From NCBI GenBank assembly GCA_003665825.1, contig QPFY01000017.1, positions 682,001 to 746,000 on the forward strand: DNA of 64,000 bases. The letters are read 5' to 3'. Shown here in pieces: positions 9,589-21,729 of the stretch. Under the pieces are notes generated by a model. It was not told the origin of the DNA. It saw nothing but the letters and a program-made list of their open reading frames with translations, and did not search any database. The stretch comes from Microbotryum silenes-acaulis. Its lineage: Eukaryota; Basidiomycota; Microbotryomycetes; Microbotryales; Microbotryaceae. Positions within the stretch are counted from its first letter, which is position 1. Every line of letters starts with the position of its first letter. The translations under genes and the position numbers were made by a program.

Positions 9589-12573
9589 CTAGCTCGAGCC
9601 CACTCCGAGAGGGTCCCAATTGCCGTCTTTCGCAGGCTGCGGCTCTGTCGTTAGTGCCACTACTGGGACAGCAGCTGGTGTCGCTGTAAACATGGCCTCT
9701 GTCGGTGATCTCGGAAGGTCTTGGATCTTGGCCGAGGACGACTGCGCAAGCGCTTGTTGCCTCCGACTTGCTGACGCAGGGGCATAAGGCTGGTACGAGT
9801 GACCGAGAGAGAGACCGTCCACCTGACCAGCCAAGGTTGTTGCCCCGTTGGGTGAGGGTGGTGGACTCTGAGTCCGAGCCGGGGAAGCCGCAAGCAGAGG
9901 TTGGGAAGGGACCGACCCTGCGGCAGCACGTGCCTCGAATCGCTGCGCCGCATCCTGCCCGTACTTTTGGACCGATTTCCATGCGGACCAACCGAAACGT
10001 TGAACAGAAGATACGGCTTCGGCTACTTGGGCTTGGGAGGGGATTTCGAGGGGTAGAGAGCCGCCGGAACGTAGTGGCGTCGCTGAAGTCGACGACATCG
10101 GAGTCGCTGCGGTCGAGATCGATCTGCTGACCGGACTCAATTTGCGATCCGTGATACTCGTGTCGATCGTCGCACTTGCGGTCTGGAGCTGTTGGAGACG
10201 AGACCCGTTCGATGGTTGCGGAACAACCACAGCCGTAGCTTCCTCGACCACTTGGGGTTGTATTTCGTTCGGTGAGCCGTTCATCTCCTCGTCCGAGCGA
10301 TTGAACAGGGCATACCACCATCGTACATCTTGAGGGTCCAAGAAGAGCACGCCTTGATCCGCATCAGCGCGTCTTGCCGTGGGATCGTCCAAGGAGGGGT
10401 CGTACAGAGGATTGACGAACTCGGCTTTGAGTCGGACATCGGTCTCGCCGTTGGGTCCGGTCGAAACCTCTTCGAAGAATTCTTCCCACACGCTCGAAGT
10501 GAGATCACGCGCGTTGAAACCGGATCGATCCTTTTCGGAGTTGAAAACAAATGTGCCGGATCGACCGGTGTAGCTCTCGTAGTGCAGTCGTCGGAGCAGA
10601 GTGTCGTTCCATTCGAACCGAGTCGGATATTGTCGTTGAATTTGGTAAATACAGTCCAAAAACTGCTGAAACACAGGGCAAACCTCTTTGGCGTTGGAGC
10701 GAGTTGCGCCAAGCGACTTGGAGACATTGGCGAAGAACGCCTGTTGTGGCATCGAATCGTCGCCCCGAGCTTGGATGAAGGGGATTCGGTCACCACACAA
10801 GAGGCCCGTGCGGTCCGTGAAGCGGTGGCCGTAGGACAGCCAGTCTTTTTCGATCAGCACGGCCAAGCCAGCAGCTGTTCGATAGTACGGGTCCAAGCAT
10901 AGCTGTGGGAGGGCAGAAAGCTGGGAGGTGCGATCCCAACCGTCTGAGCAATGGACCAAGACGTGGGAGTTGTAGAGGTGAATAGTGCGCGTGATGGTGC
11001 GCACGCCGTCAAGGATGTTCGTTAGATGGGCGAGCCAATTTGTTTTCCGCAGAGCAAGGCGGTCCAGGGTGGCCGTCAGCTCGGAATCTCGCAGGGCTGA
11101 GACAACGAACGCGTATCGGATGTGTCAGGCACTGAGTCGATTCCAAAAACGTAGCGCATCACACTGACCGTCGAATATACCATTCAGACTGGATCGCATG
11201 ACGTGGATATTGTCGATGCCGAGATACTCCTTCCGGCAGTTGCGATAGAAGGACATGTTCTCACTCCCTGCGCCTTTGATCGAGTTCGCATACGCATTCT
11301 TGGTCGGCCGAGCATCGATGATGATGTTAGTCGCCTGAGCACCGTATACAATTTCGGCATTTCCTGCGGACCCGTCGTTCGTACCCCGCGTAGAGCTGCC
11401 CTGCATTGCCTGTCGGGGATGCGAGTGCTGCGAGTGCGAGGTAAAGATGCACTCGACGAGCTTTTCGTCCTGTATCGATCGAGCACCTTGTGTAATGCCA
11501 ACCATGGGTTGTGACGATCGAGTGATGGACCCCTGCGGGGAATCGCGCCTCAGGAGGTTAGCCAGGGAATGATGGTACTCTCCGTATGGACGAACCAGAT
11601 TTGCCCAGTGCAGGTATACCAGGCCAGGGATCCGGCCCTTGCTGCGATATTTGACCGCATAGTTCAGCGTCGTGTCCGAGATCTTCTGCGGCACCACTAT
11701 CTGGGGCGGGTAAGATGGACAAAGCTGTGCAAGACAAATGGGTGATGCGGTCGGTTTCGACGGCTGTCCCGTTCGCATCGAGACAGGTTGCTTGCACCTA
11801 CATCGTATTTCTCGTTGAGCGCCGTAAACCTCCAAGCTCTACTCCGCGTCCCAAGGCCCATGCGAGCAAACTCTGCTTCGGGGCTGTAAACCATCCACCC
11901 CGCTTTGCCTTTACCCTTTGCGTCGGGACCGTTCACCTTTGAAGGTTCGACCGTAGCGTTGTCGGACGAGAAGGCGTAGAGGCCTTGTATGCCGTGTGCC
12001 GCGACCTCGGCGCACAGCGCTTTGAGCCGGTCCCAGATCCCATTTGCCTCGTCAGCGTTGCGGAAAAACAGATCGTATACGAGAAAGTCGCGGGTTCGAA
12101 TGGTAATTGCGGATGGTGATCCATCGTGGTTCGGTGGTCCGCGAGATACGGAGTGGATGAGCGAGAAGGGGAGCTAGCGGAGCAAGTAGGTCGAACGCGT
12201 ACGGCACACGCAAGAGAACATGCTGCTGTCAGTCACGTCCACAGTTGCCACACCTGAGTCACACTGATGTAGTCAGCGCACCTTGATCACGGCGTCTGAT
12301 GCTGCGTGGGCCGCATCGCTGCTTCCGGACCAAAAGTCGAGGCCATGTGGGGTGAGCTGCAGGGAGCCCTTTTGCGGTGACGCGGTGCTTCCGCCCGTTC
12401 GAAGGGACAAGTGGACATGTTCGACCTATTACATAGATGATCGTGTTGCCGGTAAGCTTGGCTTGGGCGATAAAGTATGGCGATACGTCCGGGTGGTACG
12501 ACGTAGCACCACTCGCCGGGTCGATGCTGGTTCCTCGACTCACCGAGCTCAGTTGCAGCGAGTCCACGGCCAT
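9589..12573 (-). CDS. YMR1: myotubularin-family phosphoinositide 3-phosphatase
   Basis: Exons on the minus strand: 12573-12544, 12425-12282, 12173-11802, 11724-11596, 11532-11169 and 11096-9589, 848 residues. The N-terminal PH-GRAM domain is recognisable (VEHVHLSLRTGG, LPFSLIHSVSRGPPN, TRDFLVYDLFF). It is followed by the MVYSPEAEFARMG linker motif and the phosphatase domain (SQPMVGITQGARSIQDEKLVE, NIIIDARPTKNAYAN). The Cys-x5-Arg active site reads HCSDGWDRT with the nucleophile at about Cys396, so it looks catalytically active. Such enzymes remove the 3-phosphate of PI3P or PI(3,5)P2 on endosomes and vacuoles. The roughly 200-residue C-terminal tail is Ser/Ala/Pro-rich with no FYVE domain. 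The 63-nt intron after HWANL is in frame and was called because the family has no insert there. The symbol is given by family analogy. Confidence 0.92.
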
Positions 12574-13214
12574 GGCAGATGGGTAGACGATACAGTCAAA
12601 GCTTGCCTGGACTATGTACCAGGCGCGTGATCAAGGCGCGTGATCAAGCCGAGTAGGAGCGAACTGTGCGTGCTCGGTCGCGGGTCGACGCGGACACGAA
12701 CAGCGGCGCCCGAGGACAAGCACGCGTTCTTGCGCCGAAGGCGAGTCTCGTTACCGAGCGAATTGAACGATTAGAACCAGCTACTAAGACGGTCACGTAG
12801 CACAGCAAGCCGGCCCCCTACTGATCGAGTATTCGACAGAGCCATTTCGACTCTGTTAGCGTTAGCCTGAATCCGCTATTACTTGCTTAAACCTGTAAAT
12901 GTAGGTGCAGGGCAGCAGTGTGGTATTCCGGATCGTGCCCAACAACGGCAAACTCGACTACCGTGTCCGGCGTACGACCCAATTGACTGCCGAGCTCCGC
13001 CGCGCTGAACGGGTGTTCGATGGTTCGGCGTGCACCCTCCACGGCGCCACCTGCGACGAGTGTGACCTTCCCGATCCAAGCTTTTGATGGCCAGATCTCC
13101 CTGTGCACGATCGACGACTCACCGACTACAACTCTGACTCGATTGACTCAGCGCCGAATGGGGAAATCCTACTTCCGCCTTCCTGTCCCTGAGCGCTGGT
13201 CGACTCCTGGGCCC
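12574..13214. other. intergenic, no gene seen
   Basis: Upstream of the myotubularin gene. It contains a short tandem gcgcgtgatcaa duplication at about 12624-12647. No convincing coding sequence was found up to the hAT element. Confidence 0.5.
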
Positions 13215-13238
13215 CAGGGCTTCGCATTAGATCAGATA
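13215..13238 (+). repeat. hAT left terminal inverted repeat
   Basis: 24 bp starting CAGGGCTTCGCATTAG. Its reverse complement is found exactly at 16942-16965. Confidence 0.95.
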
Positions 13239-13345
13239 GATGCCTATCTATATCTACACCTCCTATAACTATCGTTCATCTATCTATATGGCCATAGATC
13301 ATAGATAGACAGATACGCTTGGACGTAACTACGCAGATATCTAAA
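13225..13345. repeat. left subterminal TATCTA-rich block
   Basis: Many copies of ATCTAT/ATAGAT hexamers occur in both orientations just inside the left end. They mirror the block at 16795-16941 and are probably binding sites for the element's own transposase (inference). Confidence 0.6.
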
Positions 13346-13768
13346 GCATCTGCCAGGAATACACATTGAGGAGACAGGTTGTCCATGGTCAGAGGGGTTC
13401 AAGCATATTCAAGAAGCATATCCGCTTAAGTTTCCAAGACCTTATCAAGTCATTGGCTTGGCTCTGAACGGTGGCGGTGAGACAGAGGCCGCCCTCCTGG
13501 CTGCCCAAGGCCGCCCTCCCGGCTGCCCGTTGTGCCCTACTAGTTCGGTCGGCTTCTATCTCGGAAGCGAAGCAAAACATTGCCTATCTTGAAGGCATGA
13601 GGCCTGAGACCTGAGCTCCTGAAAGGAAATGGGCAAATTGACCCGAAGATTTTGGAGTCCGCATATTGCCACTGGTCGTCTGCCGGTTTCACTTCTCCCC
13701 TTTCTAGTACCTCCCCGTCTTCTCCCTCTCTAGCTCATAAATCCCCAAACTCCTCATCTTGCTACAAC

Positions 13769-16464
13769 ATGGCTACTCCTACTGCCGCAGAAGATCTTGT
13801 CGCCACTGTCTTCAGCACGGAGGCGGAAGCAAAAGTGTTCTACACCGAGCTTCGGTCTGCTGGCCCCGAAGACCGATTGCAAGCGAGGTGCGCCGACGTT
13901 GCTCGGGCCTTCCTTTTCTCCCGGACCTCGGGAAAGTGGGATCATTTCGATGTCGTCGTGTTTCGATCGAATGGCAAATTGAAGACCCGAGAAACGTGCA
14001 AGACTCGTCCAGCCTCTCATTGCGAAACCGTTGACTTCGAGACCGCACACCAACACGGCGTATCGAACTGGAACAGGGGCATCAAACAATGCCTGGCATC
14101 CAGGGGGGAAGGGGCGAACACGGTTAGTTCGCTTGAAATAATGTTTGCAGGCTGTTACAGCAGGTCACTAAAGATTTTTCTGTCTTGTACTTTCAGAACG
14201 TGCAACCATTGCTTTCTGCTGCAATCTTCGACAATGCGTTGTTCATGTTATCCATCGTTCTTCACGTTGCAATCTCGAAGGAAGCGTTCACCCACGTAGA
14301 CCCCCCACTTCAAACCTGGCTCGCCTACTCCTATCACGTCGCCAATGTGAATGCTATCCTCGGTAGTCACGACACCGTCAAGAGGCTACTCGTTCATCTA
14401 CATAGGGAGCTGTCGGTTCAATTCGGCGAATTTCTTGTCAAGCGAAATCGCGGGAATCATCTGGTTATCGATGGTTGGACCGCTCCCAACTGCATCAGTG
14501 TTCTCGGAGTCGTCGTAGTGTATGAACAAGATGGCGTCGTTCATCGTCACATACTCAAGTTCATCGAGTCGAAAGGTCGCCACGGTGGGAAAGAGCTCAC
14601 AGCGTCGCTTCATGAATGCGTCGAAGAGTTCAAGATCTCGCATCTCGTTCGAACCCTCGTGATGGACAGCGCCTCGAACTGCAACAAGATGGCGGTGGAG
14701 TACAAGAACCTCAATGACTCGTGGTGGGGACCCGAGATGCGAGTTCGCTGCTTCGCCCACATTCTCCAGCTAGTGATGGGCGCACTTTATGCTGCCTTTT
14801 CCATGGCCCCTGCTCGTCCGCCTACTCCTCGGGCGCGCAAGAACAAGAACACGACTGGCAAGCATATATCTGCTTTCGACGGTCATCCCAACGTCGAAGA
14901 TGATTCGGATGCTGAAGATCAGAGGATCGACGACGAGATTGCTCAAGCTCTGTCCATTGCGACTGCCTCTGGTGACTACGACATTTCAGCATTGGAATTT
15001 ACGGTGAACAATTCGAAGACTTGCTTGAGAGAGGCTTTGGATTAGGGCGAGTCGGTCGGCATCAAGATTCAACCCATCCTTCGACGAAACTGCATGACCA
15101 TCATTCCTACGATCGCCGATTTTGCACAACATGTTTCGGGACTGAGAGTCAAATCCTCCGACAAACACAGATGGCAGCAGTCGGTCGTTGCCACCGCCAA
15201 GGACCGACCCGATTCCAAGGCGACGGAGCTTTCCCGCAAAAACGACTCGGAGACGTGTTGGAACTCTATTCACCTCTGCCTTCAGAGCCATGTTCTGTTC
15301 TCGAGTGCCATCGACTACTATATGGCGCGCGACGACACACCCTCGAACATCATGGACAAATTCGCCCTTCCTGATGACGCACTTGATGTCGTTAAAGAGC
15401 TCCTTGACATTGGCGAATACCTCAAGACCCTGACGGTTCAGTTCCAAGATGCAACGCCTCGCACTTGGGATGTCATCGCCGAGTTCGAACGAGTTGAAAG
15501 CATGCTTGATAACAAGGCTCAAACCGCTTCTCCCATGGTGCGCATCGCAGCCAAGTCCGCTTTGATTGTTTTGGGCAACTACTACTCGAAGGTTGGCGAC
15601 GATTCGATTGCTGCATTTGGGTCGATGTTCTTTCATCCTCGTCACCATCTGCGATTCTTTCAGCGACCTGGAACTGCTTGGGCCGAAACCAATATCAATG
15701 AGAAGCAGAAGAAGCTCCATGAAATCTACAAGAAGGTGTACCTTCCTCTCTATGAGGACATCCCCGAAGCTGGTCCTCCGTCCCCGATTGATTCCGATGC
15801 TTGCTCCGATCACGATTTGTATGGTGATGAAGGAGGTGACACACAAGGCTCTCACAACTACTACGAGCCAGATGCCTTCCTCCAGTACTGGGCTAGGGGA
15901 TGCGTTAGACTGAACAAGAACGACGCCTACAAGGGGTGCCCTATCAAGTATTGGGTGACACAACGTGCGATTCCAGGGCAGAAGGCTCTTGCCGAGATGG
16001 CAATTGACTTCATCACAATTCCACCAACTGCGTGCGATGCGGAACGCGCTTTCTCCACCGGCCGCCGGACGATCAACTATATGCAGCACAGCACCTCCGC
16101 CGAAGTTCTGAACGCCAAGATGTGTCTCGGTAGCTGGGCTAACCCGACCGCTCCTATCTTCTGGGGCACCCCCGAGGGCTTCGCTCGTCATGCCCGACCC
16201 ATCATCGCAAGTGAGTTCAAATGAGAGGAGTCATGCTAGCTCCAGCTACTTGCAGCGACTGAGGACCCAATAATCTTTCTTGCAGGCAAGCTCCGTGCTC
16301 CATCGAAGCGTGTCGTGGCAAAGAAGAGTTCTTCGGCAGTCCACAAAGCGAATAAGCGGCAGCGCCACAACGTCACTGGAGAATCCTCGCGATCGACCTC
16401 GCTCTCACAAAATTCGCCGATTGAGGAGCTGGAACTCTCAGACACGGACGAAGAATCGTCTTGA
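13769..16464 (+). CDS. hAT transposase, with one in-frame TAG at 15043
   Basis: Exons 13769-14122, 14197-16210 and 16286-16464 keep one frame over 849 codons, broken only by TAG at 15043-15045. The ribonuclease H-like core is seen in HLVIDGWTAPN, LVMDSASNCNKM and RCFAHILQLV. The C-terminal hAT dimerisation region reads MAIDFITIPPTACDAERAF followed by STGRRTINY. An acidic loop with DDSDAEDQRIDDE lies between them. A 42-nt segment 15004-15045 begins GT, ends TAG and is a multiple of three, so splicing would delete the stop without changing frame. It is shorter than other introns in this window. The copy is therefore either killed by a nonsense mutation or saved by a very small intron. The last exon encodes a basic then acidic Ser-rich tail. 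Confidence 0.85.
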
Positions 16465-16794
16465 GCGCTACCCAAGTATGCAACAGAGTAAATCTTCGTT
16501 TCTCCCATGTACATAATAAACCCTCAACAACTTATTTTCTCTCTGTTTCTCTGTTTCTGCCCCTTCATAGATTTTTCAACCGAGTCCTCTAGCTTTCCCT
16601 CATTTGCACTTGCTCTCCGTCGTCTGTCAATAGAATACAAGGCACGGCTGCCATTCTGCCACTTCGTCGAGTTTTTCTGGCGGCAGCTGGAGAGATCTTG
16701 TCATGGCTGCAAAGGCCTTTTGTGTCGAGGACAAGGGAACAAGGGTCCGCCCTGTCATATCTATACACGCACATCTATGCATGCCTCCACACAT

Positions 16795-16941
16795 CTAGTC
16801 ATCATCTATCAAGTGGCGTTTATCTACGTAGATATCCACTAGATATCTATCTTTCATCTATCTGTTCTGCTGTAGATGACAGATCTATAGATAGCCCGAA
16901 AAAAGGCAAAATTATAGATAGATAAAAGATATCTACGCGCA
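16795..16941. repeat. right subterminal TATCTA-rich block
   Basis: Dense TATCTA/TAGATA motifs precede the right inverted repeat and match the composition of the left block. Confidence 0.6.
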
Positions 16942-16965
16942 TATCTGATCTAATGCGAAGCCCTG
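16942..16965 (-). repeat. hAT right terminal inverted repeat
   Basis: Perfect 24-bp inverted copy of 13215-13238, ending GCGAAGCCCTG. Confidence 0.95.
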
Positions 16966-17198
16966 AAGTCTCCTGGCTCTGGCTACCCAAGTCCATTTGC
17001 GAACCCTGAACGCCTCGGAAGGAGAGGTGTCTCAGATTGTCCGAACGACACCCTTCGGTGCAAGAGGCAGAGGGTCGAATGAAGGAGACAAGTACAACTG
17101 ATTAATCGGAACATTGTCTCAGCGATCGCGTGTCTCATTGAGTTCAAGAATCCTGGTACATTGGAAGGGTTGCGAGTTGTAGGAGGTGGCAGAGCAGA

Positions 17199-17218
17199 GG
17201 GGGGGGGGGGGGGGGGGG
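17199..17218 (+). repeat. 20-base poly-G run
   Basis: An uninterrupted run of twenty Gs. Exact length is error-prone in sequencing. Confidence 0.8.
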
Positions 17219-17226
17219 TCGCTTCA

Positions 17227-17286
17227 GGGCAGCGCAAGGACAGCGCAAGGGCAGCGCAAGGGCAGCGCAGGGGCAGCGCAACGGGC
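17227..17286 (+). repeat. imperfect 11-bp GGCAGCGCAAG tandem repeat
   Basis: About five near-copies of GGCAGCGCAAG follow the poly-G run. Confidence 0.75.
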
Positions 17287-19557
17287 AAGGGGGACTTGGG
17301 GACTTTTGTGGCTCTACGGGACTCGGTTTGCTCTCTTTCTTAGGTAGATCACTTCAGGAGGAATCAGGCCATACGGTTGGTGCTGGTTGGATCTCACGGT
17401 TTCATTGTTGGGAATTTGTGTGTGTGTGTGTGTTCAAGTGTTCAAGTGTTCAAGCGCCCAAGTCTCCAAGTCTTTCGTCCCCGTTCAAACTCTCTCGCCT
17501 CCCCTTTTTCCCATCTTGGGGCCGGCAGTTCCCCCGCGCACGCGTTTTGCCCCTCTCGCGTCCGGCCCGTCCCCGTCGTCGCTCTCTCTCCTCTCCTGTC
17601 GCGTTCTGCGCACAAGTTCCGATCGCAACCGTCTAGCACTACTACACTACCTACCCACAAAAGACCTAAATCGCCCTTCCCATGCATTAATCGCACATCC
17701 TTGTGCTTCTGCTACCGCTTGCCTGCACCTCATTGTCCCGGCTTGGATTAGCTCGGATTACTTGGTCGTCGGAGAGATGCAGGAGCAAAGACTGCGCTCT
17801 TGAGTCACACCTGCCATGCGCGTCTCTCACCCTTCGTCTGTGGACGATGCATGTATGTGACACAAGCACTAAGGCTGTTGATCCGATAACTTATTGCTCC
17901 ATAATCGAAATGGTACCAGTTGATCGTGCATAGTTTTTTCTTATCGTCTGAACAATTCGGTTTGTGATGTGAAGCTTCGCCCCCCTGTCGCAAATGCTGC
18001 AACGCACATCTCAAGGAGTGTGCTCATTCTCGTACAACACCGGATTCAAAAACGTCAATAGATCAAGCATATGCGACGTAGAATAGTGCCCTACTGTCGC
18101 GAATGCTGCCCGCGTGTTCGTGATTTCGCGAGCCTGCGTTTTCGCTTGCCAGGAGGGCTTCAAAAATAGTCGTCGCAAGTGCGTAAAAGATTGCGACAAA
18201 TATACTAAGGCCCCACGTTCCCCAACTCGGTCTCGTGGTGCACCACTATGGTATAGCAAAGCGGTTCATCAAAGATGATATAAAGAAATAAGGAATACGA
18301 TGTGACTTAGAGCTAGAGACCCAAGTTGTGAGAGAGACGACTCGGAGAAAGCGACTCCCGGAACGGCGGAGAGACAGGGCCCGGCGGCGAGAGAGTGGTA
18401 AAGCCGAGAAGCGAGACCGAGTACGAGTATGAGATTGAGATTGTAGACCGGAGACGAGGCCAAATTGATCCCAATTCGATGCCGCGACCGCCCACGCACT
18501 GCGAAGACAGCCCACGCACTAGCCCGGACACGACGACTCGGACGCCACGACATTTGCTGAAACATCATGGCTGCACCTCTTCGTGGGATTCAAGATCTGA
18601 GAAAAATCAAAGTCTTCTTAAAGTTAAGCTTCGTTTACGGATCGAAAGGTGATGTCACCCAAACAGCACGATGATGGCTAGGGTATCCGTCAGCTCGAAA
18701 CCTGATGTGACACATCACGTGATTCGCGTCCCGGAACGTGAACGCGTGAACCCTGACTTCCGCCGATTGTGTATAAGTCCGTGTTGGTATCTTGATGGGG
18801 ATGTGGTATGGTAGTTCGGTTGCTGCATCGGCTTGCGATGAGCGAGGACTAGCTTCACTTGCTTGGCGGGACCTTGACCCGTGCAGTCGAATACGACTAC
18901 GAACTTTTTGAAACCGAAGTGGTGCTCCACCTGAGTCTGATGTCAAAATTCACGAAAGCCCCGACAGCGTTCGGGGCGCTCGGGCGATGGCGCGCTTTCG
19001 AGTCGATGAAAACGACGAAAACGAGACGAAAACCTGAAACTTTGAAGCTCTGGAATTTTTCTCTGGATTCTTTCAGTAAGAGGTATGCAAAACGAGAGAC
19101 GCCTCATGGACCCAATAGACGGAACTCTGCCCAGAACGTGCGGTGATGATGATGACCACCCCAGTCGCGTACTTTAACCACTGGATCTTTTTTGTTCTTT
19201 CGTATGGCTGGCGCCGCTGCGCAGTGAGCTGCAGTGAGTGGCACGCGTCACGCGTCTGGCAAGCCGCGCCTGTCGCTGTACTCCATCGCACCTCACTTCC
19301 CCGGCGCTGCCCGGCGCCGCCGCTCGTCAAACATCAACTATGGCGAACAAAGCTCCACCTGAGCCAGAGAGGTTGAGACTCGACCTTGCTATGAGTCGCA
19401 CCCGTGAACAGGGCGAGCCGAGTTGACACGGACCTCGAGGGTTGAGCCCGCTTTTGAGATCGCAATCCTCCGCGATGGACAGTGCAACCCACCTGCAGCC
19501 GCAGCGTCGGTCAAGCCAGCGCGCTCAAGTTCCCAGTCGACCGCGTTCAACCCGGTG

Positions 19558-21729
19558 ATGCCGGTCGTCGAGGCCCTCCGGGAGGGCTCTTGGAAGAGGG
19601 CCGACCAAGCTGTGCTTCGCAACGAGATCGTGCCACGTGTGCTATTGAGCTCGACCACTGACCTGATCGAGGAGGTGTTTGACATACCAAGGACCCACTT
19701 CGAGCTGATGTGGCACCGTGCTGGCCTGTCGGGACTAGCACAAGACGCACAAGGATCGCATCTAGTTCGGTTTCGAAAAGATTTGAGGTTCTGTAAGGGC
19801 AAGGCCAAGAACGTGCCGACTGCGAGCTGAATTGAGGGTGTTGCGCAATATGTGGGTCAAAACGGCAGTCGAACTCGCGATTAAGTGGGATTTTTACCTC
19901 CCAGCCGAGGATACTGAACAGCTGTCCCTCTTCCTATTACCTCGCAGTGCCATGCTCACGACAAGCGACCGCACGAATTCAGACTCTCAGCCGCGGTGGC
20001 TCAGCGCCCCTACCGGATCGGGGTGCACGACGAGCTTAACGACTACGACGAGTACACTGATGTGAAAGACCTGCCCTCGATAACGACGCCTTTCTTGACC
20101 TGCGCAAGAGACGCCCCCTCATCACCCTCTGGTGCCACGTTCTGGAACCGAGTCATGGTCATGTTCGCGGTCGGTCGCTCGCCGCGGCTTGCTTCGCCGT
20201 ACGACGCGGGTGACGAGGTGCATGCGCCTGAGCTGGTCAGGTTGGTGTTTGATCTCGTCGAACACGTACTTGCACAACCGAGTCGGTTGTATGCACCTGG
20301 GTTGGCGATCAATGAGAACGTGGCCTACTTGGTCGTGCTCGACCACGAGACGTGTCGAGTCGCCACCATCTCGGACTGCTGGCAGACGGGCTTCGGCGAG
20401 CTAGCGGCGGTGCTCTCGGTCCTGCTCGACCTCGACGTCTACACGGCTGGGTTCCCCTCCTCCTTCCTCCGCTACAAGTGCTTGCCTTCGAGTGGAATCA
20501 CGGCAGTGTCACTGCTCACTTCAGTCTTTAACTCGTCGGCGGGGCGCACCGTCCAGTTCGACGAGGAGGAGCCGATCGCACTCTTGTCTAGCCCGGCCGC
20601 GAAACGGGGCTCGGTCTTCTCCCGGAGCACGGCGGTGTTTCATCTCACACGCCCCAGTTTGCAGCGGGAAAGCGGAGGTCCTGGAGGTTCGTTGGGATTT
20701 TCGTTCGTGTTCAAGATGGAGTTCGTCAGCCCGAGCACTGCGAAGGTTGAGCTCGACATGCTCGAACAGATCACCCAGGCGGTCGACGGGGGTATACTGC
20801 CGCCGACTGTCGCGAAGCATCTCGCTCTACTCGAGCTCGCCGCCTCGCTTTCGCAGTATCAGTCGCAGGTTGAGGACACTCGTCTTCCTCCTCCACCTCC
20901 TGCGCCCGAAGACCTTTTCCAGCTAGTATGGCCACCCCCACGTGGATTGTTCCGACGCACGCTCGAGCTGCTCGTGCTGCGCAATCCGACGCCCTTACCC
21001 GCGCCGCTCGTGGACACGGCGCTACCCGGTGAGGCAACAACACTCTCGATCAGACACAGTGTACAGGTCTTCGACCAACTGCTCGCCATTTTAGCGACGT
21101 TGGCCGAACACCGCTTCCGTCATCGTGATCTATCGGTGGGTCACATTCTGCACTACCAAGGGCATCTCGTGCTGGTCGACTGGAGCGCAGGTATTGTGGC
21201 ACGCGTTTCGGCGTCAGAGTCGGTGTCGGTGGGCGCCGAAGAGGCCGGATTCCTGAGAGGATCACCCGATTCGGCTCCATTGGACTGGCTCCATTGGAAC
21301 GGCAGCCGGCTCAATTGGAACACCGACCCCGAACTGCGACCTCTGCCGCGCTACAAGCTCGGGCATGTGCTTGAGTCCACGATCTACTGCTTTGTCAACG
21401 TCTTGTCCTACCGCATTGCGCCGCAGGAGGACATATGGCGCTTTCTGCGCCATCAGCACCAGCCCGACGAGGTCGAGCATCCAACCGACTACTGGCATCT
21501 ACGAGGCGTCATCTGGAAGTGCGGCCCTTCAGAGGTGTTCTTCCGGTTTGAGAAGCGAGACGAGCTCCTGGCAGCGATCCGCAGCGAAGATGCCGAACTT
21601 GGAGACCTCGTTGACGATGTGACGAACGAATGGCCACTGTGGGTGACAGATGACGATGGTACTAAGGCTTTATGGGCAGCGGTGCAAGCCAAACTTTACT
21701 TCCTCTCTATGAAGAGAAGTGGGACCTAA
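19558..21729 (+). CDS. FunK1-like fungal protein kinase
   Basis: The main exon 19922-21729 is joined to an upstream exon ending at 19792 (donor gtaagg). From the first in-frame ATG at 19558 the model is 680 residues. The upstream frame is open from 19408, and a separate ATG at 19340 opens a 28-codon frame, so the true 5' end is unresolved. The kinase C-lobe shows HRDLSVGHILHYQGHLVLVDW, the layout of the FunK1 family (HRD-x-S, then a short activation-loop start VDW). The position usually held by the catalytic-loop Asn is His here. FunK1 proteins are expanded in mushroom-type and other basidiomycetes; their substrates are mostly unknown. A proline-rich loop (LPPPPPAPED) lies in the middle. It could be a weak or inactive kinase. 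Confidence 0.7.

Larger units (their letters stand above)
13215..16965 (+). mobile_element. complete hAT-family DNA transposon
   Basis: The element is 3751 bp and is bounded by perfect 24-bp terminal inverted repeats at 13215-13238 and 16942-16965. The termini start CAGGGCTTCGC, a typical hAT CAG-type end. Inside lies one transposase gene in the same orientation. Both subterminal regions are packed with TATCTA/TAGATA motifs, as expected for transposase-binding arrays. The 8-bp flanks (CTGGGCCC and AAGTCTCC) do not match, so no target-site duplication is visible; the insertion may be old or one flank may have been altered. Confidence 0.88.
16966..19339. other. 2.4-kb non-coding stretch with simple repeats
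   Basis: No exon chain or family-like protein was recognised on either strand. It holds a 20-G run, GGCAGCGCAAG repeats and a (GT)n tract at about 17416-17433 followed by repeated TTCAAGTG. The rest is of ordinary composition. Confidence 0.5.

Noticed and set aside
9557..10321. A 254-codon minus-strand frame overlapping the myotubularin tail
   Set aside because: It is a shifted frame of the real C-terminal exon and has no domain.
14986..16191. A 401-codon open frame on the minus strand opposite the hAT transposase
   Set aside because: It has no family resemblance and mirrors the codon bias of the transposase frame, which is clearly the real one.
13201..16974. A target-site duplication for the hAT element from the shared CTCCTGG near both ends
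   Set aside because: The matching bases are not next to the inverted repeats and sit at different distances on the two sides.
17377..17803. Plus-strand frames of 124-138 codons in the (GT)n region
   Set aside because: Their sequence comes from simple repeats and pyrimidine tracts in all three frames, with no domain.
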